Positions 26,290 to 35,770 of a stretch of 64,000 bases of DNA are shown here, one piece after another. Location: assembly GCA_049301135.1 (NCBI GenBank), contig JBAQKP010000286.1, positions 5,343 through 69,342 on the forward strand, read 5' to 3'. The position numbers and the translations under genes were made by a program. This stretch comes from JAYXXU01 sp049301135 (GTDB lineage: Bacteria > Pseudomonadota > Gammaproteobacteria > Pseudomonadales > Moraxellaceae). Within the stretch, counting starts at the first letter, position 1; the number at the start of each line of letters is the position of its first letter. The notes beneath the pieces were generated by a model. It was not told the DNA's origin and made no database searches. It saw nothing but the letters and a program-made list of their open reading frames with translations.

Positions 26290-26997
26290 ATGTTAGCAAC
26301 GCTGGCACTGGGTGCTTTTGAAAGCGTGATCAATGAGTGGATTGATCTGGATGCCGCGACACGGCACGGTTTTAATCAACTTGCAGGTAAGCTGCTGCGC
26401 GTGGTGATCGACACGCCCTATCTGTCGATCGATATTCTATTTGATCAAGACCGGATTCGACTCAGTCCCACACCAGTCGGCATGGATGATCAGCCGACGA
26501 GCAGTTTGTTTGAGCAGCGTGTGTGTGATCTCAAGTTTGCACCTTCGCGTGCCAATACCACGCTACATGTGCCGCATTTGATTGCGCTGGCACGTTTGTT
26601 TGGCGCGACACCGGGCAGCACGGGCAACCTGCCAGTACAGGGTGAACTGGCCGTATTGCAGCAAGTGCAACTGGTGATGGCACAAGCTGAACCGGATATT
26701 AGTGCTAAACTCGCGCCTTGGATTGGTGATGGTTTGGCGCACCAATTGGCGCAACTGCTCAGTCAGGGTAAACAAGCACTCAGCCAAACCGGACAGCGGC
26801 TGTTTGAGCATACCGAAGCACAGATCAAGCAAGAGAATAACTTGCTCGCACCCCGTTGGCAGGCGGAGCGGTTTATCGACGGTGTGCGGGATTTGCGTAA
26901 CGATATTGAGCGCTTACAAGCCCGCATTCGTCAACTGCCGACAGATACTGAATCCAAATCTGAGCTTCTGCCTGATCGCGCCGCTCCGCCGCATTGA
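26290..26997 (+). CDS. ubiJ: ubiquinone biosynthesis accessory factor UbiJ (SCP2 domain)
   Basis: 235 residues. An N-terminal SCP2-like lipid-binding domain is followed by a helical C-terminal region (about 130-225) typical of UbiJ. UbiJ works with UbiK as a lipid-carrying scaffold of the Ubi complex. AAGGA lies before the ATG. Recognition rests partly on its place between ubiE and ubiB; sequence conservation in this family is low. Confidence 0.85.
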   Translation: MLATLALGAFESVINEWIDLDAATRHGFNQLAGKLLRVVIDTPYLSIDILFDQDRIRLSPTPVGMDDQPTSSLFEQRVCDLKFAPSRANTTLHVPHLIALARLFGATPGSTGNLPVQGELAVLQQVQLVMAQAEPDISAKLAPWIGDGLAHQLAQLLSQGKQALSQTGQRLFEHTEAQIKQENNLLAPRWQAERFIDGVRDLRNDIERLQARIRQLPTDTESKSELLPDRAAPPH

Positions 26998-27050
26998 TCG
27001 GTTGATCTGATCACTTGTTTTGACCACTTGTTTTGGAGTCACCCGCCACC

Positions 27051-28670
27051 ATGATCCCGCATCCTTCTCGCCTGCTGGAGCTGTGGCGCATCGCCGCTCA
27101 CTACCGTTTAGACACGCTGCTGCCACCAGAGCAACTGCCCGCGCGGGCACGGCCAGCCCTGCGTGCGATTGCCCTGCATCCAGCGGCATGGGGCAGCAAA
27201 GCCGCTGATGATCCGATGCGACTCAAGCGCGCACTCGAAGACATGGGCCCGTTGTTTGTCAAACTCGGGCAGCTGCTCTCGACCCGCCGAGATTTGATTA
27301 CGCCTGAGCTATTGGCACAATTGGTACACCTGCAAGATCGGGTCACACCGTTTGATGCCACGATTGCCCGACAACGCGTGGCAGCGTCACTCGGTGCCAG
27401 TATTGAAACGCTGTTTGCCCGCTTTGATGATCTGCCGCTCGCGGCTGCGTCGATTGCCCAAGTGCACACTGCCGCCATGCACGATGGCCGTGAAGTGGTG
27501 GTCAAAATCGTACGGCCGGATATTCGAGCGCAGATCGTACAGGATTTTGATATTTTGGCATGGCTGGCTCAATGGCTAGAAGCACGCGTCGAAGCGGCGC
27601 GTGCCATTCATATGCAGCAAATTGTCAGTGACTATCGGCAAGTGATTCTGAACGAACTCGACCTGAGCCTAGAAGCAGCCAATACTCGCCAACTGCGGCA
27701 AAACTTTCTCGGCTCCAAGATGATGTATGTGCCGGAGGTGTATACCGACAGCAAAGACGTGTTGGTGGCAGAGCGGATCAGTGGTGTGCCGGTATCCGAT
27801 TTGGCGACCTTTGAGCAGTTGGGCATGGATCGGGCGCAGCTGGGTGAGCTTGGCTTGACCATCTTCTTTACCCAAGTGTTTCGGGATAATTTTTTTCACG
27901 CCGACATGCACCCTGGCAATGTGTTTGTTGAAACGATCAATCCGGCACAACCCCGATTTATTGCACTCGATTGCGCGATCATGGGTGAGTTGTCGGAGAC
28001 TGATCGGCTGACCGTGGCGCGTATGTTGCTATCGGTCATGCAAAGCAACTTTACCCAACTGATCCAAGTGGTGCATCAAGCGGGCTGGATTCCACCGAAC
28101 ACCGATCAAGCCGCTCTATCGCGCGAAATGCGGCGTGCGGTTGGCCCTATGGTCTCAAAGCCAATGGATCAGTTGGACTTTGCGGGAATTTTACTAGAGA
28201 TCATGGATATTGCGCGGCGTTTTCATCTCGAAATTCCACCACAACTCATGCTATTGCTGAAAACGTTGGTACATGTTGAGGGCTTAGGGCGCGATCTGTA
28301 CCCACAACTCGACATCTGGAAACTGGCCAAACCGATCCTGACCGAATGGGTCGGCCAACAGATGAATCCGGCCAAAGCCCTGAAGGAATTTGGCCAACAA
28401 TTGCCCAGCCTGCTGATGGGTGCAACTGACCTACCCGCGCTGATCACCGATAGCCTACACGGTCTACGCCAACAAACCACATGGCATGATCGGCAATGGC
28501 GTGAGCTGCAACAACTGCGGATGCAGATCGAACAACAACGGCGGCTCGATTGGTTGGCAGCAGGGGGGTTGATCGGCAGTCTGACCTTGGCAACACAAGT
28601 GCCTTGGCCGATTGCAGTGCTATTATTTATCGTGGCAGCACTGACGGTGCTGTGGCGGGTGGTCAGTTAG
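27051..28670 (+). CDS. ubiB: ubiquinone biosynthesis regulatory kinase-like protein UbiB
   Basis: 539 residues. It has the ABC1/ADCK signature: the KxGQ motif in FVKLGQLLSTR, an A-rich nucleotide loop (AAASIAQVHTA), VVVKIVRP with the catalytic Lys, and HADMHPGNVFV and LDCAIMGEL in place of the HRD and DFG loops. Two C-terminal membrane helices (about 500-539) anchor it. It supports ubiquinone synthesis as an ATPase. I start at the ATG at 27051, 13 bases after GGAG. Last gene of the ubi operon. Confidence 0.93.
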   Translation: MIPHPSRLLELWRIAAHYRLDTLLPPEQLPARARPALRAIALHPAAWGSKAADDPMRLKRALEDMGPLFVKLGQLLSTRRDLITPELLAQLVHLQDRVTPFDATIARQRVAASLGASIETLFARFDDLPLAAASIAQVHTAAMHDGREVVVKIVRPDIRAQIVQDFDILAWLAQWLEARVEAARAIHMQQIVSDYRQVILNELDLSLEAANTRQLRQNFLGSKMMYVPEVYTDSKDVLVAERISGVPVSDLATFEQLGMDRAQLGELGLTIFFTQVFRDNFFHADMHPGNVFVETINPAQPRFIALDCAIMGELSETDRLTVARMLLSVMQSNFTQLIQVVHQAGWIPPNTDQAALSREMRRAVGPMVSKPMDQLDFAGILLEIMDIARRFHLEIPPQLMLLLKTLVHVEGLGRDLYPQLDIWKLAKPILTEWVGQQMNPAKALKEFGQQLPSLLMGATDLPALITDSLHGLRQQTTWHDRQWRELQQLRMQIEQQRRLDWLAAGGLIGSLTLATQVPWPIAVLLFIVAALTVLWRVVS

Positions 28671-28692
28671 TTTTTTCTATTTTGAGATACAG

Positions 28693-28724
28693 CTCAAAGG
28701 GTTGAGGGGTGGATAATCCACCCC
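28693..28724. terminator. convergent hairpins between ubiB and filF
   Basis: CTCAA-AGGG-TTGAG is followed by GGGGTGGA-TAA-TCCACCCC, a perfect 8-bp GC-rich stem, in the 68-bp gap between two convergent genes. No long T-run is present on either side. The position suggests a bidirectional stop or barrier for transcription. Confidence 0.5.
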
Positions 28725-28738
28725 AAACCGCCAATCAA

Positions 28739-30721
28739 CTATCGTTTGATACGATCAATTGTGTTGTAGCATGGCGTCAGCGCCGCAGTCACTGTACCAT
28801 CCTGCCGCTTTCTCGCTTCTTCATAGCGCTGTTTTTGTGCATCCGTCATCCCTGTTGTGTCATACAGCGCCAGATAGGCATTATAAATATGCCCCCATTG
28901 CGCTGGATCTTGGCCTGCCAGCTCACCCTCGGCGGTGCTGGAGTCGGTGATATTAATCGTTGGTGAACTGCTCTCACTGATTGGACCTGCCACGTTGATT
29001 TTAACCCGTGGCGTGGCAGCGAGTGATGCGATCTGGAGTCCGTCATGCACACCGAATACATCGCCCGAGAACAGCATAGTCGGGCCAATAAACGCATCGT
29101 TCACATCTACGCCAGTGTAAGCCGCTCGCACCGTACCGACACGATACTCCTGCACACCTGCGGCATCTTTTAGGGTCGCCGGATCGACCGGTGAGCAGTT
29201 ACCCGCTGCACCTAGTGGTGTAGCACCTTCAGCAAAGTCACTAATAATGTTGCCATTTTCTAAAATTGTCACACTTAAATCAGGCAAATCAGTACAGCCA
29301 CCTTGTGGACAACCTGAAGCGACTGAGCCATAACGAAACTTAAAAGTCGCATGCAGCGGAAACACAAACCGATCACCTGTATTCACAGTATCTTTAGTTC
29401 GCCAGACGGTACGGTCTAAAAAGGTATTGACGTTGGCAACTTTGCTGATCGTGGCAGTACCATTGATGGTGGGTTGCGTCACACCAGCCGCATTGGTAAA
29501 TGCAGGCTGAACCCAACGACCAATCGTCCCTGCTGCTGGCTCATTCTTATCTGTAGTCAGATTCTCATAGACCTTGCGACTGCCGACCATCGAGAAATTG
29601 CGCAGCAGCTTACCTTCATTAAAGTCGATAACCTTGGACGAGGTGCTGACACTGCGCCATTTCCATTGACCACTCACTTTATCGGTGACGGGATCAAAAC
29701 CACCGAGGGCATTGTCCGGACGTAGCTTCTCAAAGTCATTACGACGATACAGGTTATAGACCCCTTCAGAGGTATTGGCACGACCCGTCCACTGCATCGC
29801 TTGGCCAATATGCGCACCCTCACGATCCACCAGACTATACAAGGCAATCGTACTGCGTAGTAAACCATTGCTGCCAGACTCTGTATCAGGCGCTGCTTGG
29901 CCTTCAATCCCTAGCCGCAGATCATTGATCCCTGTATTACCGGTCAAGCCGTCTAATGCCGGAGTACCGCCGACTTCACTCGGCAACGTAATCGCGGGCG
30001 TCCCAAAATACACGCCGGTTTTAATGGCTTTGAGTGTGGTCAGCAGGCGGGCTTGGGCTTGCTCAGCTGTAATCGGCGTGCGGCTGGTCGCCGTCAAAAA
30101 TGGCTCTAGCTTAGTGATGAACTGATCTGACGCAAACTCTCTGGCCTGTACATCCTCAGTCAGCACATCCAACTGATCTTTCAGCGCATCCGTAATCCGA
30201 ATCCGATTCACAGGCGCCGTTGCGATAAATGGTTCAAGCTCAACGCCGGCAGCGTTACGCTCACGCAAAGCTTGTAAGAACCGTGTGAGATTAATCGCAA
30301 CAGTGGCTTCTGGACTGGTCAGACGAGTCACATCGGTACGCTTGGCGACCAGATCAAGCGGGGTGATCCGTAAGATCGACTGTCCAGCAGGCTGCACCAA
30401 GACCGAGCCCAATGTCACACGGCGCAGGCTCTTGGTCGATTGTAAATAAAATTCGATTTCAGAGTTAGCAGGACAGCTCGCCACACCAGTCTCATCGGTC
30501 ACGTTGAATACCGAAGCACAGCTATAGTTTAGGTTAATCACGGGATCATCAACAAACTCAATCCGAACGCAATTTTCGGCAGTACATGAAGTACGAGCTG
30601 AAGGATCTGTTGTACCACCAGCACTGCTATTAATCGTGTTATTCGCACCACTACAGGCCGCTAGCCCAGCTGCCAACAAGCCAACAGTAAAAACTTTTTT
30701 AACCAACGTGTTATTGTCCAT
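28739..30721 (-). CDS. filF: FilF-like lipoprotein of the fil cluster
   Basis: 660 residues from the ATG at 30721 (GGA nine bases upstream). Lipoprotein signal with lipobox LAAC (Cys about residue 23), then a Ser/Asn/Thr-rich linker. The rest is beta-rich with several short aromatic repeats and no enzyme motif. It matches in position and type the FilF protein at the end of Acinetobacter filA-F clusters, annotated as a putative pilus assembly protein. It is probably an outer-membrane-anchored part of a fibre system (inference). Confidence 0.7.
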   Translation of the reverse strand: MDNNTLVKKVFTVGLLAAGLAACSGANNTINSSAGGTTDPSARTSCTAENCVRIEFVDDPVINLNYSCASVFNVTDETGVASCPANSEIEFYLQSTKSLRRVTLGSVLVQPAGQSILRITPLDLVAKRTDVTRLTSPEATVAINLTRFLQALRERNAAGVELEPFIATAPVNRIRITDALKDQLDVLTEDVQAREFASDQFITKLEPFLTATSRTPITAEQAQARLLTTLKAIKTGVYFGTPAITLPSEVGGTPALDGLTGNTGINDLRLGIEGQAAPDTESGSNGLLRSTIALYSLVDREGAHIGQAMQWTGRANTSEGVYNLYRRNDFEKLRPDNALGGFDPVTDKVSGQWKWRSVSTSSKVIDFNEGKLLRNFSMVGSRKVYENLTTDKNEPAAGTIGRWVQPAFTNAAGVTQPTINGTATISKVANVNTFLDRTVWRTKDTVNTGDRFVFPLHATFKFRYGSVASGCPQGGCTDLPDLSVTILENGNIISDFAEGATPLGAAGNCSPVDPATLKDAAGVQEYRVGTVRAAYTGVDVNDAFIGPTMLFSGDVFGVHDGLQIASLAATPRVKINVAGPISESSSPTINITDSSTAEGELAGQDPAQWGHIYNAYLALYDTTGMTDAQKQRYEEARKRQDGTVTAALTPCYNTIDRIKR

Positions 30722-30739
30722 CTCGGTCATTCCATTCGA

Positions 30740-31744
30740 TTAAGGTGCAGCCAAGCGCAGCGGAGTCAGACGCAACTGTCCCCGATCCGCCAGCGTTTCA
30801 CCACTCAGCTCGGCAGCTTCCACCAGCGGGGTGAGTAATAGGTAACGGGCATCTTGCGGGACATGCAGATGTCCTTGCAATGCCGATTGTTGTAACCATG
30901 TCGCAGCAGTTTTGGACTGATAGAACCCAGCAACGCCTTCTAAAATACAGCCACGCTGATCTAGAAAAATCGGCAATGGCCAATAGTAACTGGTGCGTCG
31001 ACTGGTCGCGGTATATGACATCAGGTGGATATCTTTGAGGGAGGGTGCCAACTCCGCCAACACAAATTCAAACTTCGGCTCAAAGCTAGGCACTGGCCAA
31101 AAATCTACCGGCGTCTCATCCAGCAGTTTGGCGGTTTTGATCTGTTTGGCAGACAGACACTGTTGATTGGTGAGGTTCACCAACGCATCTGCCGCAACCC
31201 GGCGATAGCTGGCAGCCAAACTGACCGATTGTGGCCGTTGCAACTGCTGGGTAAAGCTACTCAGCCGTACCCCCGACTCACGCTCCACCACCTGTGTGCC
31301 ACCCAAACCATCCGGCAGACTATAAAAGCGCTTCCTGCCTTCAAGGTTAAACTCGCGTTGCTCCAGATAGGCAGTATCGACATATTGCTGACCATCAAAC
31401 TCAGAAAACGGTGAAGCCGCTGTGTCAGGTTTGGTGACCGTTAAATCGGCCACAGCCGCTGCATCGACTGCTGCCGCCGTGTCAGGTTTAGTGCTCGGCT
31501 GAGCGAGGTTGATACTTGGTGTTGCGACGGGCGGCACTTCAGCCACACGACCCGCTGCTGGAGTCGGCGCAATCACTGGCCGCGCGCGACGACTCGGCAC
31601 CGGCATATCAACCTGCATCGGGCCATCTGGGGTCAAAATTGTATAAAACGTCTTGTCGGCAGGTGGTTCATCCGCTTGGGCAGTACTGGTCAACAGCACA
31701 CTGCCTAGCATCAATGTCAACAGACCGCGCAATTGATCAGCCAT
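30740..31744 (-). CDS. filE: FilE-like exported protein
   Basis: 334 residues from the ATG at 31744, one base after the filD stop (TAAgATG). Signal peptide ends STAQA before DEPPADK. A Pro/Ala/Thr-rich linker (about 40-110) leads to a compact C-terminal domain with two Cys residues (QQCLS and RGCIL) that may form a disulfide. It fits FilE in the Acinetobacter cluster by place and architecture. Likely periplasmic or surface; no known enzymatic motif. Confidence 0.65.
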   Translation of the reverse strand: MADQLRGLLTLMLGSVLLTSTAQADEPPADKTFYTILTPDGPMQVDMPVPSRRARPVIAPTPAAGRVAEVPPVATPSINLAQPSTKPDTAAAVDAAAVADLTVTKPDTAASPFSEFDGQQYVDTAYLEQREFNLEGRKRFYSLPDGLGGTQVVERESGVRLSSFTQQLQRPQSVSLAASYRRVAADALVNLTNQQCLSAKQIKTAKLLDETPVDFWPVPSFEPKFEFVLAELAPSLKDIHLMSYTATSRRTSYYWPLPIFLDQRGCILEGVAGFYQSKTAATWLQQSALQGHLHVPQDARYLLLTPLVEAAELSGETLADRGQLRLTPLRLAAP

Positions 31745-31745
31745 C

Positions 31746-33410
31746 TTACCAGCGCGTCCGATAAGCAATACCCGCAATCGTCACCTTAGTACTGGTGCGA
31801 ATGTCCAAGCCTGCATATGGGTTTAACAGCAAGTTATTCACGCCGGTCTGGTTTGCCAAGCCGCTGGTGTTGGCTGGAATCTGATCACGGCTACGCAAGT
31901 GCATGATAGTCAGATCAATGTCCGATTCAGGATCGAACCGATAACCAATACCTGCACCAAACATTTGCGCGTTATTGATCGGCACCAAGCTGTTACGACG
32001 ATTATCTGGAATCGCTGACTTACGCGGCTCATAACCCAAGCGGAATTTCAGCCGGTCGGTCATGCTGTACTCCATGCCAACGCCCCAACTCCATGGGCTT
32101 TGGAAGCGCAACGGCAATGGTAAGCCATCGTTGGTCACGCCAGGTGCCAGCAGTTTTGCGATGCGCAGTGCGGCAATCTCTCGATCAAATTTAAAATCGA
32201 ACTCTTGCCATGCGGCATAATCGGTCCAGCCGATGTCAAAATTAATCTGTAGCTCAGGGAACAGCTTATATTTGATCCCTGTCTGAAAGTGCGCAGGATA
32301 TTCCAAGTCCAGCGAAATTTTGCCAGATTCGGTCGGTGGGACAAAGCTTGGAAAACCCAATAGCGCCACCAAAATCTGTCCGGTGACCGAGCTGTTCAAG
32401 CCGCGAATCAACTCTTGTGCACCCCGACCGTTTTCGATCAAATAGTTGCCTTTGAGCTTCATCTTACTGGCGCTTTGATACACCATACCGAACGCAAAGT
32501 CGTTATTCGGCTCCCATAGTAAACCGAGGTTATAAGATGGCGAAACCGACTGCTCCAGTGCCACGCTCATACTGGCCAAATTTTTAAATGGTCCAACGGA
32601 CTCTTGGGCGTTACACACCCCGAATAACAGCAAATCGGTAACAAAGTTGGCTTCTTGCTTAAATGGCGCACACACATCTTCATCAATCAGGCGTAACACC
32701 CCGATCAGCTCGTTCGGAAAACGCAAATCGGTATCCAGCGCAACCGCCTGATACGACAGACCGACTGATGCACCCACTGCTAAATTATCAGAAATCTCAT
32801 AGGACACCGACGGCGACAGATAGGTAATCCGCTCCAATGCCACGGTCTTACCCATAAAGTTACCTGGGTCACCGTTGAGTTGGTTAAACCCCGCCACAAG
32901 TGGCGCGTAGATCGCCGAGGCATAAGTCAGTTTAGAACCCGGTGGCCGATAAGCCACGCCCGCCAATGGTGCGGCAATCGGCATGCCTTCTGGCAAGTCG
33001 ATCAACTTCTTCAGGATCGGCACATACAGGCTTGGACCGCGCACCTTACTGATGCCGTAATCCTTAAAATCATTACAAATTTTATCGGGATTGTCCTCAG
33101 TGTCATTACACACCACTGGATCATCCGAATAGCCAAACACGTTAAATCCTGGTGGCGCACGATATTCACGACGAATATCAAAGTCAGCCAACAAGCCTTG
33201 CACGTTGAGCTCTAAGCCTTGAATCTTATTTAAACCAGCCGGATTAAAGTGAATGGCACTAATCCCCGGTGGATCGGCAGTCACCGCATTGCCCATCGAC
33301 AGCGAACGAATATCAACCGATAAGTTTTGACCCAACTGCGCCTGTGCAACGCTGGAGACGCCCAGTAAACCGATGGCACATGCCAGCGCGTGTAATCGCT
33401 GAGACCTCAT
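31746..33410 (-). CDS. filD: FilD-like outer-membrane protein, FadL/OmpP1 family
   Basis: 554 residues. Signal peptide ends VAQA, then LGQNLSVDIRSLSMGNAV, which is typical of FadL-type transporters, and HFNPAGLNKI (the NPAG motif). The rest shows alternating beta-strand pattern ending in YRTRW with a terminal aromatic-rich strand, as expected for a barrel inserted by BAM. Ordinary FadL proteins take up long-chain lipids. In the fil cluster it is likely to be the pore or platform, but that is inference. Confidence 0.75.
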   Translation of the reverse strand: MRSQRLHALACAIGLLGVSSVAQAQLGQNLSVDIRSLSMGNAVTADPPGISAIHFNPAGLNKIQGLELNVQGLLADFDIRREYRAPPGFNVFGYSDDPVVCNDTEDNPDKICNDFKDYGISKVRGPSLYVPILKKLIDLPEGMPIAAPLAGVAYRPPGSKLTYASAIYAPLVAGFNQLNGDPGNFMGKTVALERITYLSPSVSYEISDNLAVGASVGLSYQAVALDTDLRFPNELIGVLRLIDEDVCAPFKQEANFVTDLLLFGVCNAQESVGPFKNLASMSVALEQSVSPSYNLGLLWEPNNDFAFGMVYQSASKMKLKGNYLIENGRGAQELIRGLNSSVTGQILVALLGFPSFVPPTESGKISLDLEYPAHFQTGIKYKLFPELQINFDIGWTDYAAWQEFDFKFDREIAALRIAKLLAPGVTNDGLPLPLRFQSPWSWGVGMEYSMTDRLKFRLGYEPRKSAIPDNRRNSLVPINNAQMFGAGIGYRFDPESDIDLTIMHLRSRDQIPANTSGLANQTGVNNLLLNPYAGLDIRTSTKVTIAGIAYRTRW

Positions 33411-33422
33411 ATTGATCCGCCC

Positions 33423-34649
33423 TTATTTCACTTCGCGGCCAATGCCAAGAAAGTCCAGTGGGAACGACACACCCAGCGAGACATCTGGCGCATCTTCGGT
33501 TAAACCAAAACCAATCGACGTGTTCACGATGGTCTTCGGCGAGACGCGCACCCCAAGTGAAATCCCCAAAGACGAACTGGTCTGATCCGCTGGCGAGGAA
33601 GACTCACCTGAGGTAAAGGTAAACTCACTACCCGTCGCAAAACTCTGCTGATACGACATGGTCAGAGACACGTCGTAGTTGAGCGAGTATGCGAAACCGA
33701 GCGAAATACCACCACTAATGCCTGGCGCGAAGTCGTCTAAAATCCGTGAGCCACGCCGCTGATTGAGGTCACTTTCTTCAAAGCCATAGCTCAACGAGCC
33801 AGAACCGAATAATACAATCGGGTCGATAAACTTACGCGTACTCGCGCCACCACCAATTGAGTAATAGCCTTTACCGGTAGACAGGTCACGGTTAGGGTTG
33901 ATTTCGTACGGGCTATCACCGGTTTTGGTCGATAAACTACCGTTTAAAATCAGAGGCAGTTTGCCGCGCTCCAGTGGAAACGGCTCCCAACGTGCACCAA
34001 ATGCAATATCACCCAACCCGACGGTCGTGGTGTCTTTTAGCAAATCAGATTTGGCGATAAACGGTAGCGATGCAGTTAAGGTCAGGTTATTGAGCAGACC
34101 ATATTGTACTGAAAAGGTGTTACTCACCGTATGTTGTGCATCTTCTTCGATCCGCAAACGAGTCAGCGTCGAGCTGCCATCATCCAAGGCCAAATCTAGA
34201 CGCGAATCCCGATAGTAAGTATAGCTCAGGTCATAGACCAGCGAATAAGAACCAGTTTTAGACAGCGAATAGCTCCGCTCAGCCGCAGTAAATACTTCGG
34301 TGAGGTTTTTGGACGCTGATGCATCGGTGGCTTGTTGTTTTAGCGCATCGGCGGCGGCAGCGGCCGGCGGCACGACCATACTCGGCGTTGTTGCCGCTGG
34401 TGTTGCCGGACTTGTTGCTTCCGGACTGACCGGCGCAGTTGCCGTATCTGCTGTCGCAGTCGTGCCCTCTGATGCAGCCACTGTATCGCTCGGTTGTTCT
34501 GTTGACGCTGCTGCACTCGCAGACTCTACCGGCGCTGATGCTGCTTCAACTTCTGGCTCGGCAGCATATACGGCAGCGTTTGCCATAATCAAACCCAAAC
34601 TGAGGGCGAGTACATTACGGCGTTTCCATTGATTCTGCATGATGGTCAT
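33423..34649 (-). CDS. filC: FilC-like outer-membrane beta-barrel protein
   Basis: 408 residues. A signal peptide ending VYA is followed by an Ala/Thr/Ser/Pro-rich low-complexity stretch (about 30-105), then a beta-barrel-like domain with long amphipathic strands that resembles 'transporter' proteins of aromatic degradation clusters. It fits FilC of Acinetobacter. Two starts are possible (34649 and 34640); AAGG lies at an awkward distance from both. It lies 12 bases before filD on the same strand. Confidence 0.65.
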   Translation of the reverse strand: MTIMQNQWKRRNVLALSLGLIMANAAVYAAEPEVEAASAPVESASAAASTEQPSDTVAASEGTTATADTATAPVSPEATSPATPAATTPSMVVPPAAAAADALKQQATDASASKNLTEVFTAAERSYSLSKTGSYSLVYDLSYTYYRDSRLDLALDDGSSTLTRLRIEEDAQHTVSNTFSVQYGLLNNLTLTASLPFIAKSDLLKDTTTVGLGDIAFGARWEPFPLERGKLPLILNGSLSTKTGDSPYEINPNRDLSTGKGYYSIGGGASTRKFIDPIVLFGSGSLSYGFEESDLNQRRGSRILDDFAPGISGGISLGFAYSLNYDVSLTMSYQQSFATGSEFTFTSGESSSPADQTSSSLGISLGVRVSPKTIVNTSIGFGLTEDAPDVSLGVSFPLDFLGIGREVK

Positions 34650-34676
34650 CTACCTTGAGACAAATTCTTAAAAAAA

Positions 34677-35519
34677 TCACTGACGCTTATAATACAAGCG
34701 TAATGAGGTGTCGATCAGCTGACCGCTCGAGTCAGAATTAGGGTCGGCATCCCGAACCCGCTGCAACGTCGAAGCAACGTCGGCATTTTGTTCAAAACGC
34801 CGAATCGGAAAGTCTAGCTGTTGCACCAGTTCAAACTGGTTGATTTGATGGTCTTCAATGAAGCGCATCTGATGGTCTTCTAAGGTGCTCAGGCGATCAT
34901 TGAGCGGTGTCGAAGCCGCAGGCATGATGACAAACAGCGTATTATTGTCCCAAATCTCTTGGAAATGCTGCGCCGAAAAGCTCAAGTGTCCCAAGGCTGG
35001 ATCAGCGACAAACACTCGGCCATCACGATAGCCTTTATACACCACAAAATGCTTAAAACCGGCATAGGCAATCGGCACAATCGCAGGCTTGTCTAAGCTG
35101 GTTAAATCCGAAAACTGACCGCGAAAACCACCGCTGTTATGACCCAGTGCGGTGACATAACGCTTCATGTCGAGCAGCGAAAAACTGCGTCGATCCACGA
35201 TACGGTCGTACTCACCATAGCGCAACATGCCGTCGATGATTTCACGCTCACCGACATTCATGCCAAGATAACCATTCAGCAAGGTGGTGAGTGCCGCCGA
35301 GCCACAGCTATAATCGTACTGCTGGCGCACGATCCCGCGAAACTGGCCTTCGACCAACGGCTTCACTTGTACCGCAGGTTGGTGATACATGCTAAAGCTG
35401 TTAAAGCGTGAATCGGCCACTTCACTGTAGAACACAGTTCCACCGGGCTGACTGACGACATCCAGACTTTGCGTCGAAAAATAGTAGATCAGTGCTGATC
35501 CAAGCGTGACTACGAGCAT
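34677..35519 (-). CDS. filB: C39-like cysteine peptidase, FilB
   Basis: 280 residues with one N-terminal membrane span, so the enzyme faces the periplasm. The C39 layout is visible: QQYDYSCGSAALTTLL with the catalytic Cys, then KHFVVYKGYRDGRVFVADPALG with the catalytic His and Asp. C39 peptidases cut leader peptides after double-Gly sites. The target here is unknown; the FilA-type proteins have GQDG near their N-termini but ordinary signal peptides. The gene is 157 bases or so downstream of a strong hairpin. Confidence 0.75.
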   Translation of the reverse strand: MLVVTLGSALIYYFSTQSLDVVSQPGGTVFYSEVADSRFNSFSMYHQPAVQVKPLVEGQFRGIVRQQYDYSCGSAALTTLLNGYLGMNVGEREIIDGMLRYGEYDRIVDRRSFSLLDMKRYVTALGHNSGGFRGQFSDLTSLDKPAIVPIAYAGFKHFVVYKGYRDGRVFVADPALGHLSFSAQHFQEIWDNNTLFVIMPAASTPLNDRLSTLEDHQMRFIEDHQINQFELVQQLDFPIRRFEQNADVASTLQRVRDADPNSDSSGQLIDTSLRLYYKRQ

Positions 35520-35682
35520 AGGGGGCTTGTTCTAGTTTTGGGCGATCAACCACATCGCACTGTCCTCGAAAATCAGACCGGCTGGATGATTGTGTTGGGT
35601 CTCTGGGTTATCCGAATCAGCTAACACAGCTACTACACAAACGATCACTGTCCGACCTGCGTCCATGTTCCTGTCAAGATAC

Positions 35683-35713
35683 CGTGTTTTTTAGTAAAAA
35701 ACACGATTTTTTT
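35683..35713. other. A/T-stem hairpin between the second filA-type gene and filB
   Basis: CGTGTTTTTT, loop AGT, AAAAAACACG: a perfect 10-bp stem in the 251-bp gap. On the plus strand a run of seven T follows, which is terminator-like, but no plus-strand gene ends nearby. On the minus strand, where the fil genes are read, there is no T-run after the stem. Partial attenuation or RNA processing is possible. Confidence 0.45.
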
Positions 35714-35770
35714 GTCACCAGCCAGACCACAACATCATGCTGCTGGCGACAGTTGCCAAGCGACAGGTGA

